Part shown: one piece after another, positions 27,748 to 36,580 of the stretch
How positions within the stretch are numbered: the stretch's first letter is position 1
How the letters are laid out: the number at the start of each line of letters is the position of its first letter
DNA from: JAGVPT01 sp963717445
GTDB taxonomy: Bacteria > Bacteroidota > Ignavibacteria > UBA10030 > UBA8401
Reading direction: 5' to 3'
DNA length: 64,000 nucleotides
Assembly (NCBI GenBank): GCA_963717445.1
Contig: OY970334.1
Span: 4,030,001-4,094,000, forward strand
The notes under the pieces: model-generated
Database searches by the model: none
Seen by the model: the letters and a program-made list of their open reading frames with translations, nothing else
What the model was told of the DNA's origin: nothing
Position numbers and translations under genes: made by a program

Positions 27748-27827
27748 AGATGCCGGACACCTTGTTAATATACATCGCCAAATGTTTCAATTAATAACGA
27801 TTGTTTTAGGTAAGGTGTCCAGCATCT
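27748..27827. repeat. 80-bp palindromic element, AGATGCCGGACACCTT ends
   Basis: AGATGCCGGACACCTT at 27748-27763 and the complement of AGATGCTGGACACCTT at 27812-27827, one mismatch in 16. The GGACACCTT core recurs in the elements at 29456 and 30972. Confidence 0.65.
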
Positions 27828-27974
27828 AACAAGTGAACCTCAGCGAATCTTTATTCTCTTTTATTCGTAGATTTCTTAAAGGCACCGGCCATTCGGCGAA
27901 ACGAACGGGCTGACCTTCCATAAGGAAGGAAGGCAGTTCTCAGATTCCTCTGTGCGAGTTATCCAACATACTTT

Positions 27975-29216
27975 ATGAACAACATATCCAATACGGAGAA
28001 TTTCAGTAGTGTAGTACACCAATTGACGGAGAAATATGCCACATTGTGGCGAGAACTTCCGGATACTATGCCCGAATCCAGCCGTCGCTTTACTCCCTGG
28101 CAGCAACGTGAAAATGAAAGGAAGCTGGAATCACACCTCAAAGAAATTTCAACTTCTTTCGAATTGAATGAGGGCGTGCCCGATGCCGATAAACCGCATA
28201 TCTCACTCGATGCAATAAAGGCTATTCTCGGCTCATCACTTCTTTCTCATGATCTCCTGGGCAACCGCTACTTTGAAGAGTCTGAGCGGGCAACAAAGCG
28301 TTTCGTGAGGGAAGCGAGAGAATTTGATTCGACACTCTCGGAGAGCGACATCCATCAGGCTTTCAGAAATCTTTGGGTGTTCAACAGCATTCAAATGATC
28401 TTCGGACGCGAGATTGAGCTGACACCTTCTTCGTTTGCTTACAGTCTTTTGTATCCGGTCACGGATAACGGTCTGGATAGCAGTGGACGAACATCGGATG
28501 ATAAGCGGGCTTACGTCGGCTGGCTCTCCCGATGGTTCGAGGATGGGTATTGCCAGCCGGTCGATGACTGGACCGAAAAAACCGCGGAGTTGTTACTGAT
28601 GATCGAACAAGAATATCCGCGTCCGGAGTTCTGCAATGTCTATTTGAGCCTTCAGGCAATTCACGAAGCTCAAACAAAAAGCCTCCTCCTCCAAAACATT
28701 CCGCCCGGCTACAATGAGGAGGATCTTACGGCAATCACGATAGAGAAAGGGGGAACATCGGTTCTTGTTGACGGCTTTCTCGCAGCCGGTTGCCTGAACC
28801 TTGCCGAAGCCGATTCTTTCTTTGAATATGGCGTTCTGCTTCAACTTATTGATGATCTTCGCGATGTTGATGAAGACAGGACCAATGGTCATTCAACTCC
28901 TTTTTTGCGGATGGTGGAAGGTGACGGGCTTGACGGTTGTACTCAACAGCTTCTCTTTTTTGTCACGCACTGTGCGAAGAAATTATCAAACCTCAATCGG
29001 AATCACGTACTTCAGATACGGGAAATGGTAGAACAGAGTTGCTCTTTTTTAATCCTGGAGACCGTCGCACGTCATCGCGAATTTTATTCCAAACGTTTCT
29101 TGCGAAAAGTTGAGCCTCGGATGCCGCTCCGTTCCGCCTTTTTGAGGGAGCTGCATAGAGATATTCAATTGCGACATGCTCAACGCTCAGTTCTTGCCGG
29201 GTTCGAGCGCGTGTAA
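27975..29216 (+). CDS. Class I terpenoid-synthase-fold protein (putative isoprenoid enzyme)
   Basis: The 413-residue, wholly helical soluble protein carries two acidic motifs in the places of class I isoprenoid synthases: YPVTDNGLDSSGR near residues 159-171 (DNxxD) and QLIDDLRDVDEDRTNGHSTPF near 292-312, with KGGTSVLVDGF between. These resemble the metal-binding regions of squalene/phytoene and polyprenyl synthases. In the family these Asp residues hold magnesium and diphosphate. Whether it is active and on which prenyl diphosphate is unknown. No other isoprenoid gene is nearby, so context gives no help. The start at 27975 lacks a clear ribosome site. Confidence 0.6.
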   Translation: MNNISNTENFSSVVHQLTEKYATLWRELPDTMPESSRRFTPWQQRENERKLESHLKEISTSFELNEGVPDADKPHISLDAIKAILGSSLLSHDLLGNRYFEESERATKRFVREAREFDSTLSESDIHQAFRNLWVFNSIQMIFGREIELTPSSFAYSLLYPVTDNGLDSSGRTSDDKRAYVGWLSRWFEDGYCQPVDDWTEKTAELLLMIEQEYPRPEFCNVYLSLQAIHEAQTKSLLLQNIPPGYNEEDLTAITIEKGGTSVLVDGFLAAGCLNLAEADSFFEYGVLLQLIDDLRDVDEDRTNGHSTPFLRMVEGDGLDGCTQQLLFFVTHCAKKLSNLNRNHVLQIREMVEQSCSFLILETVARHREFYSKRFLRKVEPRMPLRSAFLRELHRDIQLRHAQRSVLAGFERV

Positions 29217-29718
29217 GACCAATCAGCCAACGTCATCGAATTTCCGGCCAATCCTTCCATTGCTCAATTTTTTTAATGACCTCATCGGATCAATAATGCG
29301 GCTGCAGTAATTCAGTAATTGTGCCTTAACACTCTCGTAACAATTGTATGATATATTTGTGAAACTCTATCGTGAAGATTAGGAAATGCTGCGTGCACTT
29401 GCATCGTTGTGACTGTAGAGACCCTCGAAAGACCAAACGTATTCTACCACATCTTGGTAGTGCTCAAGTTTAGTAAGGTGACGGACACCTTACCGATTTG
29501 CCTCGTCAAATTTTTTGGAAGAATGTGATTTTTGGAGTGAGGTGTCCGTCACCTCATGCGAGAACGCAAAATTGAGCACTACCCACACCTTGCTTTTGTC
29601 GAATAGGCCAGTACATTTGAACATAGTGGGATGGTAAGACAGGAATATCTACTGAGAGTCACGTCCCCCAAAAAAATCTGACGAAATTATTAATGATGAC
29701 ATAATTTATGAGGAAGCG
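29217..29718. other. Intergenic region containing one palindromic element
   Basis: No gene is supported in these 500 bases. The element at 29456-29583 lies in the middle. A T/A-rich stretch before 29719 probably holds the promoter of the phosphoesterase gene, with GAGGAAGCG as its ribosome site. Confidence 0.4.
29456..29583. repeat. 128-bp palindromic element, GGTAGTGCTCAA ends
   Basis: GGTAGTGCTCAAGTTT (29456-29471) and AATTGAGCACTACC (29570-29583) are inverted. Next to each end is a smaller palindrome, TAAGGTG-ACGGA-CACCTTA on the left and a GAGGTG-TCCGT-CACCTC version on the right. A half copy stands at 30972-31007. Confidence 0.7.
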
Positions 29719-30672
29719 ATGAAGAATTTTCTGACGGCGGTATGTATGGTTTTGATTTTATTTTTGTCATTGAACAAGGTATCTTCGCAGGTTCTTTCTT
29801 GGCCTGATACTCTTCCTGTATACGATCATGTTGTTATTGTGATCGAAGAGAACAAAGACTACGAGGAAATTATCGGAGGCGATGCAGACCCGTATATCAA
29901 CATGCTGCGAAATGAAGGGGCAAATTTTACTCAAATGTACGCCGAGGAACATAAAAGCGAGGGGAACTATTTCTGGCTGATGTCGGGAAAAAACCAGAAT
30001 GTCGGTTTTTCCGATGGGATTCCGAAAGCGATGATCTCCGCGAGCAATATTGGCGAACAACTTATAAAAAAGGGGCTCACATTCAAAGGCTATGCGGAGG
30101 ATCTCCCCGAAGTTGGCAGCATGGTTGCTGTCAAATATCCTTACGCGCGCAAACATGTTCCGTGGGTGAGCTTCAGCAATCTTCCAGGCGGAAACAATCC
30201 GGATTCTTCGACAAACCTGCAATTTGCCCAGTTTCCTTCCGATTTTAGCAAGCTGCCGACGGTTGCGTTTGTTATACCTAATTTGATCAACGACATGCAC
30301 GATAATCCCGATAACGTCAAGCATGGCGACGTGTGGCTGCGGGCGCAGATGGATTCCTTCTACCAATGGGCGAAGACGCACAACAGCCTTCTTATTATTA
30401 CGTTCGATGAGAATGAAGATACCAACGGAATGGCGGGACAAACGGATCCGTCGAGCTCTCAAAAAGTTATGCAAAATCGAATCCCGACCATTTTCGCCGG
30501 TGCTCACATCAAGCCCGGTGATTATTCTGAAGGTAAAGGGATCACGCATGTCAATATTCTCCGGACACTCGAGGCAATGTACGGTCTGCAAAAGGAGGGA
30601 ACGCAACAGGCCAATGCACTCAAATTCGGAATCGGAGATGAGTTCATCATAACAGATATATTCACGAAATAG
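29719..30672 (+). CDS. Secreted phosphoesterase (acid phosphatase / phospholipase C family)
   Basis: The 317-residue protein has a signal peptide (FLTAVCMVLILFLSLNKVSSQ). The mature part matches the PF04185-type alkaline-phosphatase superfamily: VVIVIEENKDYEEIIG (metal-binding Glu-Asn, near 37-52), then NMLRNEGANFTQMYAEEHKSEGNYFWLMSG, FVIPNLINDMHD near 187-198, and LLIITFDENEDTNG near 226-239, the Asp/Glu/His pattern expected for the metal site. It would release phosphate from organic esters outside the cytoplasm. Its length is normal. The gene stands alone; a terminator was not found. Confidence 0.87.
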   Translation: MKNFLTAVCMVLILFLSLNKVSSQVLSWPDTLPVYDHVVIVIEENKDYEEIIGGDADPYINMLRNEGANFTQMYAEEHKSEGNYFWLMSGKNQNVGFSDGIPKAMISASNIGEQLIKKGLTFKGYAEDLPEVGSMVAVKYPYARKHVPWVSFSNLPGGNNPDSSTNLQFAQFPSDFSKLPTVAFVIPNLINDMHDNPDNVKHGDVWLRAQMDSFYQWAKTHNSLLIITFDENEDTNGMAGQTDPSSSQKVMQNRIPTIFAGAHIKPGDYSEGKGITHVNILRTLEAMYGLQKEGTQQANALKFGIGDEFIITDIFTK

Positions 30673-31399
30673 GTTGAAAGAAAAATTGAAGAAAATCCAC
30701 TTTGCATTGGAGTAGCCTATTTCCTGATGACATACGAACATGTAGTGTGGTTTTTTTCTCCTAGTATTTTCGCCAAGCTGGGTCATTCAAAACATCCACA
30801 GCAATTTTCAATCATTCATGAAACCACAGAAACATCTGTTACACCCATAACCTAAAAGCCCGGGTTTCTCACAAGCCATCTTTGCATCTATAAGCTTCTT
30901 TTTTCCCACCTTCTTCGCTTCCCAAAGTTTCCCCAAATCACGTGATGCCGAAATATTTGGCAAGGTAAATCGGTAAGGTGTCCGTCACCTTACCAAACTT
31001 GAGCATTATTAATTAGAGGCTTCTGAAAAATTGTCTCTCGCCAAGCCGCGAAGGCGCAAAGACCCTGTTTTTTAAATCACTTTGCCACTTTGCGTCTTTG
31101 CGTGAACCATGCTTTTAAAATTATTCAGAAATCTCAATTAATATTTTTGTCCCATCCAAACCGTATAATGGTTATGGAACGGACAACACATTGTCAAAAA
31201 TAAGAGCACTTCGATATAAATTCCCTAATTTGGTAAAATATTAGAAGGGGGAGACTTTTTTGGCGTCTCTTGTAAAGAATCTTTCGGCGCAATTCTTGTA
31301 TGGTTGCCTCTACAAGAATGTTGATCTTGCTTGCGGATGTTTTGATGATCCTCGAACTCAACTTCCGCCGCTAAAGATAAATTCGTTTCAGGTTTTTTT
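30673..31399. other. Intergenic region with two repeat elements
   Basis: About 730 bases without a supported gene. The long open frame on the minus strand at 29767-30786 is a shadow of the phosphoesterase. The right part holds a half palindromic element (30972-31007) and a MITE-like element (31016-31135). The last 260 bases before etfB hold the operon promoter; TTGTCAAAAATAAGAG near 31193 is an unconvincing candidate. Confidence 0.4.
31016..31135. repeat. 120-bp MITE-like element with 5-bp target duplication
   Basis: The ends GAGGCTTCTGAAAAATT (31016-31032) and the complement of GAGATTTCTGAATAATT (31119-31135) are inverted, and AATTA flanks the element on both sides (31011-31015, 31136-31140). 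Inside is the GCAAAG palindrome (GCCGCGAAGGCGCAAAG ... CTTTGCGTCTTTGCG). Relatives are at 49741 and 55726. Confidence 0.75.
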
Positions 31400-32287
31400 A
31401 TGCACAATTCGATTGTCCTGGTAAAGCAGGTTCCCGACACCTCGAACATTTCGGGACAGGTGATGAAAGAGGATGGCACGGTCAATCGTGCCAAGCTCCC
31501 GGCAATTTTTAATTTCGAGGATAAGGTCGCTCTCGAATTCGCCCTTCAAATCAAGGATCAATGCGGCGGCAAGGTCACGGTTTTGACAATGGGGCCTCCG
31601 CGTGCATCCGATGTATTGCGGGAATGTCTTTACATGGGGGCGGACGAAGCGTATCTCATTACTGACCGGAAATTTGCCGGCGCGGATACTCTTGCAACAT
31701 CCTATGTGTTGAGTGAAGCCATCAAGAAAATTGGCAACTTCGATTTTGTGTTCGCGGGGAGACAGGCGATCGATGGCGACACTGCGCAAGTCGGACCTCA
31801 AACAGCCGAAAAGTTGAACATCCCCCAGGTGACGTACGCCGAACGAATTCTGGAGATTAAAGATCGTTCGGTGCGTGTGCGCCGGAAGGTCGATGGCGGG
31901 TATGAGATTCTTGATTGCGTGTTGCCGGTGTTGATGACTGTCATCAAAGATGCGGGTGAACCCCGGCCATTCAGCGCGAAACGAGTGATGGCGTTCAAAG
32001 GGGCAAAGTCGCTCTTGGAATTGGAAAAAATGGCGGAGGGGAATTCACTTCTTTATATAGACAAACTTGTCTTTGAATACACCAGTCGCTCGTTGTTCAT
32101 TCCCACGTTGACCGCCGAGGACCTGAACATTGACCCCCAGCGATGCGGGGTCAAAGGATCTCCAACGAAAGTTTACTCCGTAGAATCTGTCGTCCTTACC
32201 GGGAACGATCCGGTGCAAATTGAAAATTCAAAAGCGGGGATGAACTCATTGATCGAGAAACTGATGGAAGATCGGATCCTCGGGTGA
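31400..32287 (+). CDS. etfB: Electron transfer flavoprotein, beta subunit
   Basis: The 295-residue EtfB carries VLVKQVPDTSNISGQVMKEDG at the N-terminus, EFALQIKDQCGGKVTVLTMGP, and FVFAGRQAIDGDTAQVGPQTAEKL (about 116-139), the AMP-binding region. It is a little longer than the usual 255 residues. With EtfA it carries electrons from the acyl-CoA dehydrogenase of the same operon to the membrane quinone pool. The next gene starts 4 nt downstream. No Shine-Dalgarno is present, only a T-run before the ATG. Confidence 0.95.
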   Translation: MHNSIVLVKQVPDTSNISGQVMKEDGTVNRAKLPAIFNFEDKVALEFALQIKDQCGGKVTVLTMGPPRASDVLRECLYMGADEAYLITDRKFAGADTLATSYVLSEAIKKIGNFDFVFAGRQAIDGDTAQVGPQTAEKLNIPQVTYAERILEIKDRSVRVRRKVDGGYEILDCVLPVLMTVIKDAGEPRPFSAKRVMAFKGAKSLLELEKMAEGNSLLYIDKLVFEYTSRSLFIPTLTAEDLNIDPQRCGVKGSPTKVYSVESVVLTGNDPVQIENSKAGMNSLIEKLMEDRILG

Positions 32288-32291
32288 TGGA

Positions 32292-33311
32292 ATGAACGAG
32301 CTTTCTAATAATGTATGGGTGTTCGTAGAACAGCACGACGGGAAGCCCTCGGATGTTAGCCTCGAATTGTTGAGCAAAGGGAGAAAACTGGCCGACACGA
32401 TGAATGGATTGCTGGTTTCGGTAGTCATCGGCAGCGAGGTGAAAAACGTTTCCGTTGAAAGTTTCCGTTACGGTGCCGACGAGTCGTTCCTTGTAGATCA
32501 TCCCCAGCTTAATAACTACACCACGCTTACCTACAGCCGAATCCTTAATGCATTAGTCGATCAACACATGCCGAGGGTTATCCTCTTCGGTGCTACCGTG
32601 ATCGGCAGAGATCTTGCGCCGAGGGTTGCTTCGCATACCCGGAGCGGCCTCACCGCGGATTGTACTGATCTTCAGGTATCCAACGTCAGTTATTTGGGGA
32701 AGGAATACAAAGATCTGTTGCTTCAAATCCGGCCCGCATTCGGAGGCAACATCATCGCGACAATTATCACGCCCGACACGCGCACTCAAATGGCGACTGT
32801 ACGTGAAGGGGTTATGGAAATGCATCCCTTACCGATTCCTTATGAAACGAAGATCATTGAAGTGCCGTTTATCCCTGACGAAGTTGATGACCTCGTGGAG
32901 CTGGTAGAGCAACACCGGGAAGAACGCAAAGTGAATCTAAAGACTGCTTCGATTATCGTTGCAGGAGGCTACGGGTTGGGAACGAAGGAGAGCTTCAGAC
33001 TCATCCACGAGCTTGCGCACACCATCGGCGGGGAAGTGGCAGGGAGCCGCGCGGCGGTCGATGCAGGGTTCATTCCTCACGAGCGACAAGTCGGGCAGAC
33101 CGGAGTCACCGTTCGCCCTAAGCTCTATTTTGCGATCGGGATTTCCGGTGCAATTCAACATCGCGCAGGCATGCAAGAGGCAAAAAAAATTATTGCGATC
33201 AATACCGATCCCGATGCTCCAATTTTTGAAGTATCGCATTATTCTATCGTAGGTGATGCGCGGGATGTTATCCCCAAGTTCATTGAAGCGTACAAAAGCA
33301 AACTGAAGTGA
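32292..33311 (+). CDS. etfA: Electron transfer flavoprotein, alpha subunit
   Basis: The 339-residue EtfA has an N-terminal Rossmann-like half (VWVFVEQHDGKPSDVSLELL) and the C-terminal FAD-binding domain: GGYGLGTKESFRLIHELA, SRAAVDAGFIPHERQVGQTG, and FAIGISGAIQHRAGM, then NTDPDAPIFEVSHYSIVGD (about 230-325). These are the residues that hold FAD in the family. It is the partner of the EtfB upstream. It ends 3 nt before the acyl-CoA dehydrogenase start, so the three are co-expressed. Confidence 0.96.
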   Translation: MNELSNNVWVFVEQHDGKPSDVSLELLSKGRKLADTMNGLLVSVVIGSEVKNVSVESFRYGADESFLVDHPQLNNYTTLTYSRILNALVDQHMPRVILFGATVIGRDLAPRVASHTRSGLTADCTDLQVSNVSYLGKEYKDLLLQIRPAFGGNIIATIITPDTRTQMATVREGVMEMHPLPIPYETKIIEVPFIPDEVDDLVELVEQHREERKVNLKTASIIVAGGYGLGTKESFRLIHELAHTIGGEVAGSRAAVDAGFIPHERQVGQTGVTVRPKLYFAIGISGAIQHRAGMQEAKKIIAINTDPDAPIFEVSHYSIVGDARDVIPKFIEAYKSKLK

Positions 33312-33314
33312 CCG

Positions 33315-35036
33315 ATGCCGAATTTCTTCCTTGACAATCCTGACGTCCAGTTCCATTTCAATGCCCTCGATCTAAAAGAAATCGTGAGGCTTGCTGAAAA
33401 CGATTACGCGCAGTCGAGGCGGTTTCAGTATGCGCCGGTCAATTACGATGACGCTATGGAAAACTACAGGAAGGTGCTGGAAGTGGTGGGAGACCTTGCC
33501 GGCAATTACATCGCTCCGCGCGCCGCCGGTGTGGATCGAGATGGGGCGACACTGAGCGACGGGCACGTCGCGTATGCGGAAGGAACAAAAAAGAATGTGG
33601 AAGAACTTTCACAAGCAGATCTTATGGGGATGATCATTCCGCGAGAATATGGCGGATTGAATTTTCCTTTTACAATTTACATGATGGTCACCGAGGTGCT
33701 TGGGCGGGCAGATGCATCGTTAATGAACATCTTCGGGCTTCAAGACATTGGAGATACGATTCGGAAGTTCGGCAATGAGGATCAGCGAATGGAATTTCTC
33801 CCAAAAATCAGCTCCGGAGAATTTACGGGAGCGATGGCGTTGACAGAACCCGATGCTGGATCCGACCTTCAAGCGGTAAAACTCCATGCGTATCAGAACG
33901 AGAAAGGCGAGTGGTTTTTGCGCGGCGTTAAACGCTTCATCACCAATGGAAATGCACAGGTCATTCTCGTTCTCGCAAGGTCGGAAGTTGGAACAAAAGA
34001 TGGCAGGGGCCTGAGTCTTTTCGTGTGTCGCGGCGGCCCTTCTGTGATAATTCGGCGTATTGAAAACAAGCTCGGGATTCACGGTTCGCCGACGTGCGAA
34101 CTACAATTCAACGATACACCCGCACAGCTTGTCGGCAGCAGGAGATTTGGGTTGATCAAGTATGTCTTCGATTTGATGTTCCGCGCACGCATGGGAGTCT
34201 CCGCTCAAGCACTCGGCATTTCGCAAGCGGCGTTCGAGGAAGCCTTCAAATATGCGCGAGAGCGCCGCCAGTTCGGAAAGCCCATCGCTGAAATTCCGGT
34301 TGTTTCCAACATGTTGATCGACATGAAAGTAATGCTCGAAAGCAACCGGTCATTATTTTACAGCGCTGCACAGTGCGTGGACGAAAAAGAGAAGTTAGAA
34401 GAACTTATCGAGAAGAGAAAAGGCGATGGCAAGCCGGTTGCGGAAGAAACGCTGAGGCTCAAATACGTAACGAGAGTGGCCAATCTGCTTACGCCGATGA
34501 CAAAATATCTGCTCGCCGAGGGGGCGAACAAAATCACCTACGATGCCCTGCAGATTCATGGCGGTACGGGCTATATGCGCGAGTTCCATGTGGAGCAGCT
34601 CGCCCGCGATGCGCGCATCACTAATATCTATGAGGGAACATCGCAAATGCAAATTGTTGCAGCATCGGGCGGCGTTATGAACGACGTGCTCTGCGACGTT
34701 TTCGAAGAGAATGAAAAGCGGGAGTTCATGGGTGGATTAACAAAACTCGCCGGCCATCTCAAAGAGATTCGGCAGCTCTTTCTCGCAAGTCTGAAGTATA
34801 TTGTAGAGCGGAAGGATGTCGGATTTCAGGAAGTTGCGGCCAAGGACCTCGTTGAATTGTATAGCTACCTCCACATCGGTTACCTCTTGCTCCATGAGGC
34901 AGAAAAGGAACCCCGGAAGGTCTTTATCGCGAACCGGTACATTGTGAATGCTCTGGCGAATGCCCGCAAGAATGCCGAGGGGGTCAAGGACGAATTATTC
35001 GGCGATTTGCTCCATGCTAACAAGATTCTACATTAA
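33315..35036 (+). CDS. Acyl-CoA dehydrogenase
   Basis: The 573-residue flavoprotein oxidises acyl-CoA to enoyl-CoA. The core motifs are GAMALTEPDAGSDLQAV (about 174-190), RRFGLIKYVFDLMFRARMGVSAQALGISQAA, YARERRQFGKPI, and near the C-terminus QIHGGTGYMREFHVEQLARD and TNIYEGTSQMQ, whose Glu is the usual catalytic base. It is longer than short-chain enzymes (about 380) and has N- and C-terminal extensions, as in the subgroup often encoded with etfBA. It gives its electrons to the Etf made by the two genes before. Acyl chain length cannot be read from sequence. Confidence 0.94.
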   Translation: MPNFFLDNPDVQFHFNALDLKEIVRLAENDYAQSRRFQYAPVNYDDAMENYRKVLEVVGDLAGNYIAPRAAGVDRDGATLSDGHVAYAEGTKKNVEELSQADLMGMIIPREYGGLNFPFTIYMMVTEVLGRADASLMNIFGLQDIGDTIRKFGNEDQRMEFLPKISSGEFTGAMALTEPDAGSDLQAVKLHAYQNEKGEWFLRGVKRFITNGNAQVILVLARSEVGTKDGRGLSLFVCRGGPSVIIRRIENKLGIHGSPTCELQFNDTPAQLVGSRRFGLIKYVFDLMFRARMGVSAQALGISQAAFEEAFKYARERRQFGKPIAEIPVVSNMLIDMKVMLESNRSLFYSAAQCVDEKEKLEELIEKRKGDGKPVAEETLRLKYVTRVANLLTPMTKYLLAEGANKITYDALQIHGGTGYMREFHVEQLARDARITNIYEGTSQMQIVAASGGVMNDVLCDVFEENEKREFMGGLTKLAGHLKEIRQLFLASLKYIVERKDVGFQEVAAKDLVELYSYLHIGYLLLHEAEKEPRKVFIANRYIVNALANARKNAEGVKDELFGDLLHANKILH

Positions 35037-35062
35037 GCTATTATATTCATAAGGAGAGTGCA

Positions 35063-35278
35063 ATGACAAAGAAAAAACCATCCTACTACTATAGGATCTA
35101 CGACAATGAAGAGAAATTTAATTACTTCAGAAGTTCGTACGAAGAGAAAAAGATAAGAAAGTTATTAAAGAAGTACGAGGTGGCTCATCAGGAGTACCAC
35201 AACGCCGCATTTGTCGATTTCCTCAAGAAGCACGATCCCAAAGCAGAACTCATCGAAGTTGCTCCAATCTCGTACTAG
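35063..35278 (+). CDS. Small hypothetical basic protein in the etf operon
   Basis: Not recognised. The 71-residue protein is rich in Lys, Tyr and Glu (KPSYYYRIYDNEEKFNYF...), has no membrane segment, and is probably a small helical cytoplasmic protein. The start is secured by AAGGAGAG 8 nt before the ATG. It follows the acyl-CoA dehydrogenase by 26 nt with no terminator between, so it is probably the last gene of the operon. Confidence 0.7.
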   Translation: MTKKKPSYYYRIYDNEEKFNYFRSSYEEKKIRKLLKKYEVAHQEYHNAAFVDFLKKHDPKAELIEVAPISY

Positions 35279-35391
35279 TGTTTCGAGTCAAAAAGGAGGG
35301 TAGCATATTGAACGAGTGGCGATAATTTGTCTATTCAATGATTGGATTACTGTGTTGTTTCAGAGACGGCCGGATCAATCGGTCGCCAGTT

Positions 35392-36015
35392 CTAGATAGC
35401 TCTCAACCCGTAGAGAACACCAATGGTTCCAAACAAAACCAATAACGAACCTGCCACCTTGTTTATGATGTAGACCCCGCGCGTTGTTACCTTTTCTTTG
35501 AAAGTATATGAGAACCATACCAGAAACGAAAACCAGAGAAAAGAACCGCAAAAGACCCCTCCAATTAACAGTATGATCGAAACGTGGTACCCGATAATTT
35601 TGTTGACCCCGATAGCCGAAAATGCAGCTGCATAGCCAAAAAGAGTCAGAGGGTTAGTAATGGCCAGCAAGAAAGTGGAAACAAAGACCCCTGTTTCTCT
35701 AAAGTGTCGATGTAAAGTTAGATTGGTTCTGGGCTGAGATCGAAACGTGTAAATGCCGGCACATATAAGCATGATCCCTCCTAAGAAACGCATCCACTGT
35801 TGGTGGGAACTTACGAGGTCAAAGATGAGCTTTACTCCAAAAGCAGCCGCGAGCGCATAGATGACATCTCCAAATGCGCCACTCAAGGCAATAACAAAAC
35901 CACGTCGAGTTCCATGGAGGATAGTACCTCTAAGGCAAAGAATTCCAATAGGCCCTATTGGAGCCGCCAGAGAGAACCCGATGATTAGGCCTTTGAGAAG
36001 GTAGATGAGTGGCAT
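35392..36015 (-). CDS. LysE/RhtB-family amino-acid exporter
   Basis: This is an inner-membrane exporter of about 207 residues with six hydrophobic segments. The N-terminus, LLKGLIIGFSLAAPIGPIGILCLRGTI, carries the family signature of an early helix with repeated Pro-x-Gly-Pro, and FVIALSGAFGDVIYALAAAFG is the second. The frame is open to 36048 (TTG), but I start at the ATG at 36015, where the first membrane helix begins. The substrate (Lys, Thr, homoserine or other) is not predictable. Convergent with the etf operon. Confidence 0.88.
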   Translation of the reverse strand: MPLIYLLKGLIIGFSLAAPIGPIGILCLRGTILHGTRRGFVIALSGAFGDVIYALAAAFGVKLIFDLVSSHQQWMRFLGGIMLICAGIYTFRSQPRTNLTLHRHFRETGVFVSTFLLAITNPLTLFGYAAAFSAIGVNKIIGYHVSIILLIGGVFCGSFLWFSFLVWFSYTFKEKVTTRGVYIINKVAGSLLVLFGTIGVLYGLRAI

Positions 36016-36202
36016 GGGCGCCAGTTTGTCCCCCCGCATGAATTTCAAAGAAAAAGGTATGTGTAAACGACGGGAGAGTCAAGAAAAAAAGCGTGAAATC
36101 GCAACAACATGTGAAATCGCATTGTGTGAAATCGCATTGGGTTTCAAGTCTGCTTCGGCAAGGGCATCTTCCTCGTCCTTGCTCGTTGGCTATCGGGATC
36201 AT

Positions 36203-36493
36203 TTATATCGACAGCACTGATGCAATAGCCGCCTTTGCTTTCAAATAAATTGCAATCAGTTCTTTAACTCGGGCATGCCCTCGTCCGGTTTTGTACCACC
36301 GCTCACGTTTCATCGCTTCACTCCGAGTAGCATACTCCTCATGATGAATCATCACCCATGGACGATATGATCTTGTCGAAGTGACCCAGCCCATATTGTG
36401 CCGGTTTAGCCGAGCATCTATGTCGTTCGTTTGACCGGCGTATGAACGCTTATGCTTTTCAGAGTAAAGAATATAAACAAAGAAGTGTTCCAC
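36203..36493 (-). CDS. GIY-YIG nuclease-like protein, abutting tRNA-Ser
   Basis: The 96-residue protein is a stand-alone GIY-YIG domain of the UPF0213/YhbQ kind: FVYILYSEKHKRSYAGQT (VYIL and SYAG in place of GIY and YIG), then DARLNRHNMGWVTSTRSYRPW, and SEAMKRERWYKTGRG, with the usual Arg and Glu. Such proteins have been linked to DNA repair. The GTG start lies 4 nt after the 3' end of tRNA-Ser on the same strand, with no room for its own promoter, so the two are likely made from one transcript. Short direct repeats of GTGAAATCGCA lie downstream, near 36092-36135. Confidence 0.88.
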   Translation of the reverse strand: MEHFFVYILYSEKHKRSYAGQTNDIDARLNRHNMGWVTSTRSYRPWVMIHHEEYATRSEAMKRERWYKTGRGHARVKELIAIYLKAKAAIASVLSI

Positions 36494-36497
36494 CTTG

Positions 36498-36580
36498 CGG
36501 AGAGCGTAGGATTCGAACCTACAAGGGCTTTCGCCCGCCGGTTTTCAAGACCGGTGCAATAGCCGTTCTGCCAGCTCTCC
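36498..36580 (-). tRNA. tRNA-Ser (anticodon TGA)
   Basis: Minus strand: acceptor GGAGAGC with GCTCTCC, D-arm GCAG-AACGGCTA-TTGC, anticodon arm CCGGT-CTTGAAA-ACCGG (TGA), a long variable arm GGGC-GAAA-GCCC typical of class II tRNAs, and T-arm GTAGG-TTCGAAT-CCTAC. CCA is not encoded. A tandem array of copies of its 5' part lies directly upstream. Confidence 0.95.

Noticed and set aside
29767..30786. Long open frame on the minus strand opposite the phosphoesterase
   Set aside because: The plus-strand gene has a signal peptide and clear family motifs; the minus frame is a shadow.
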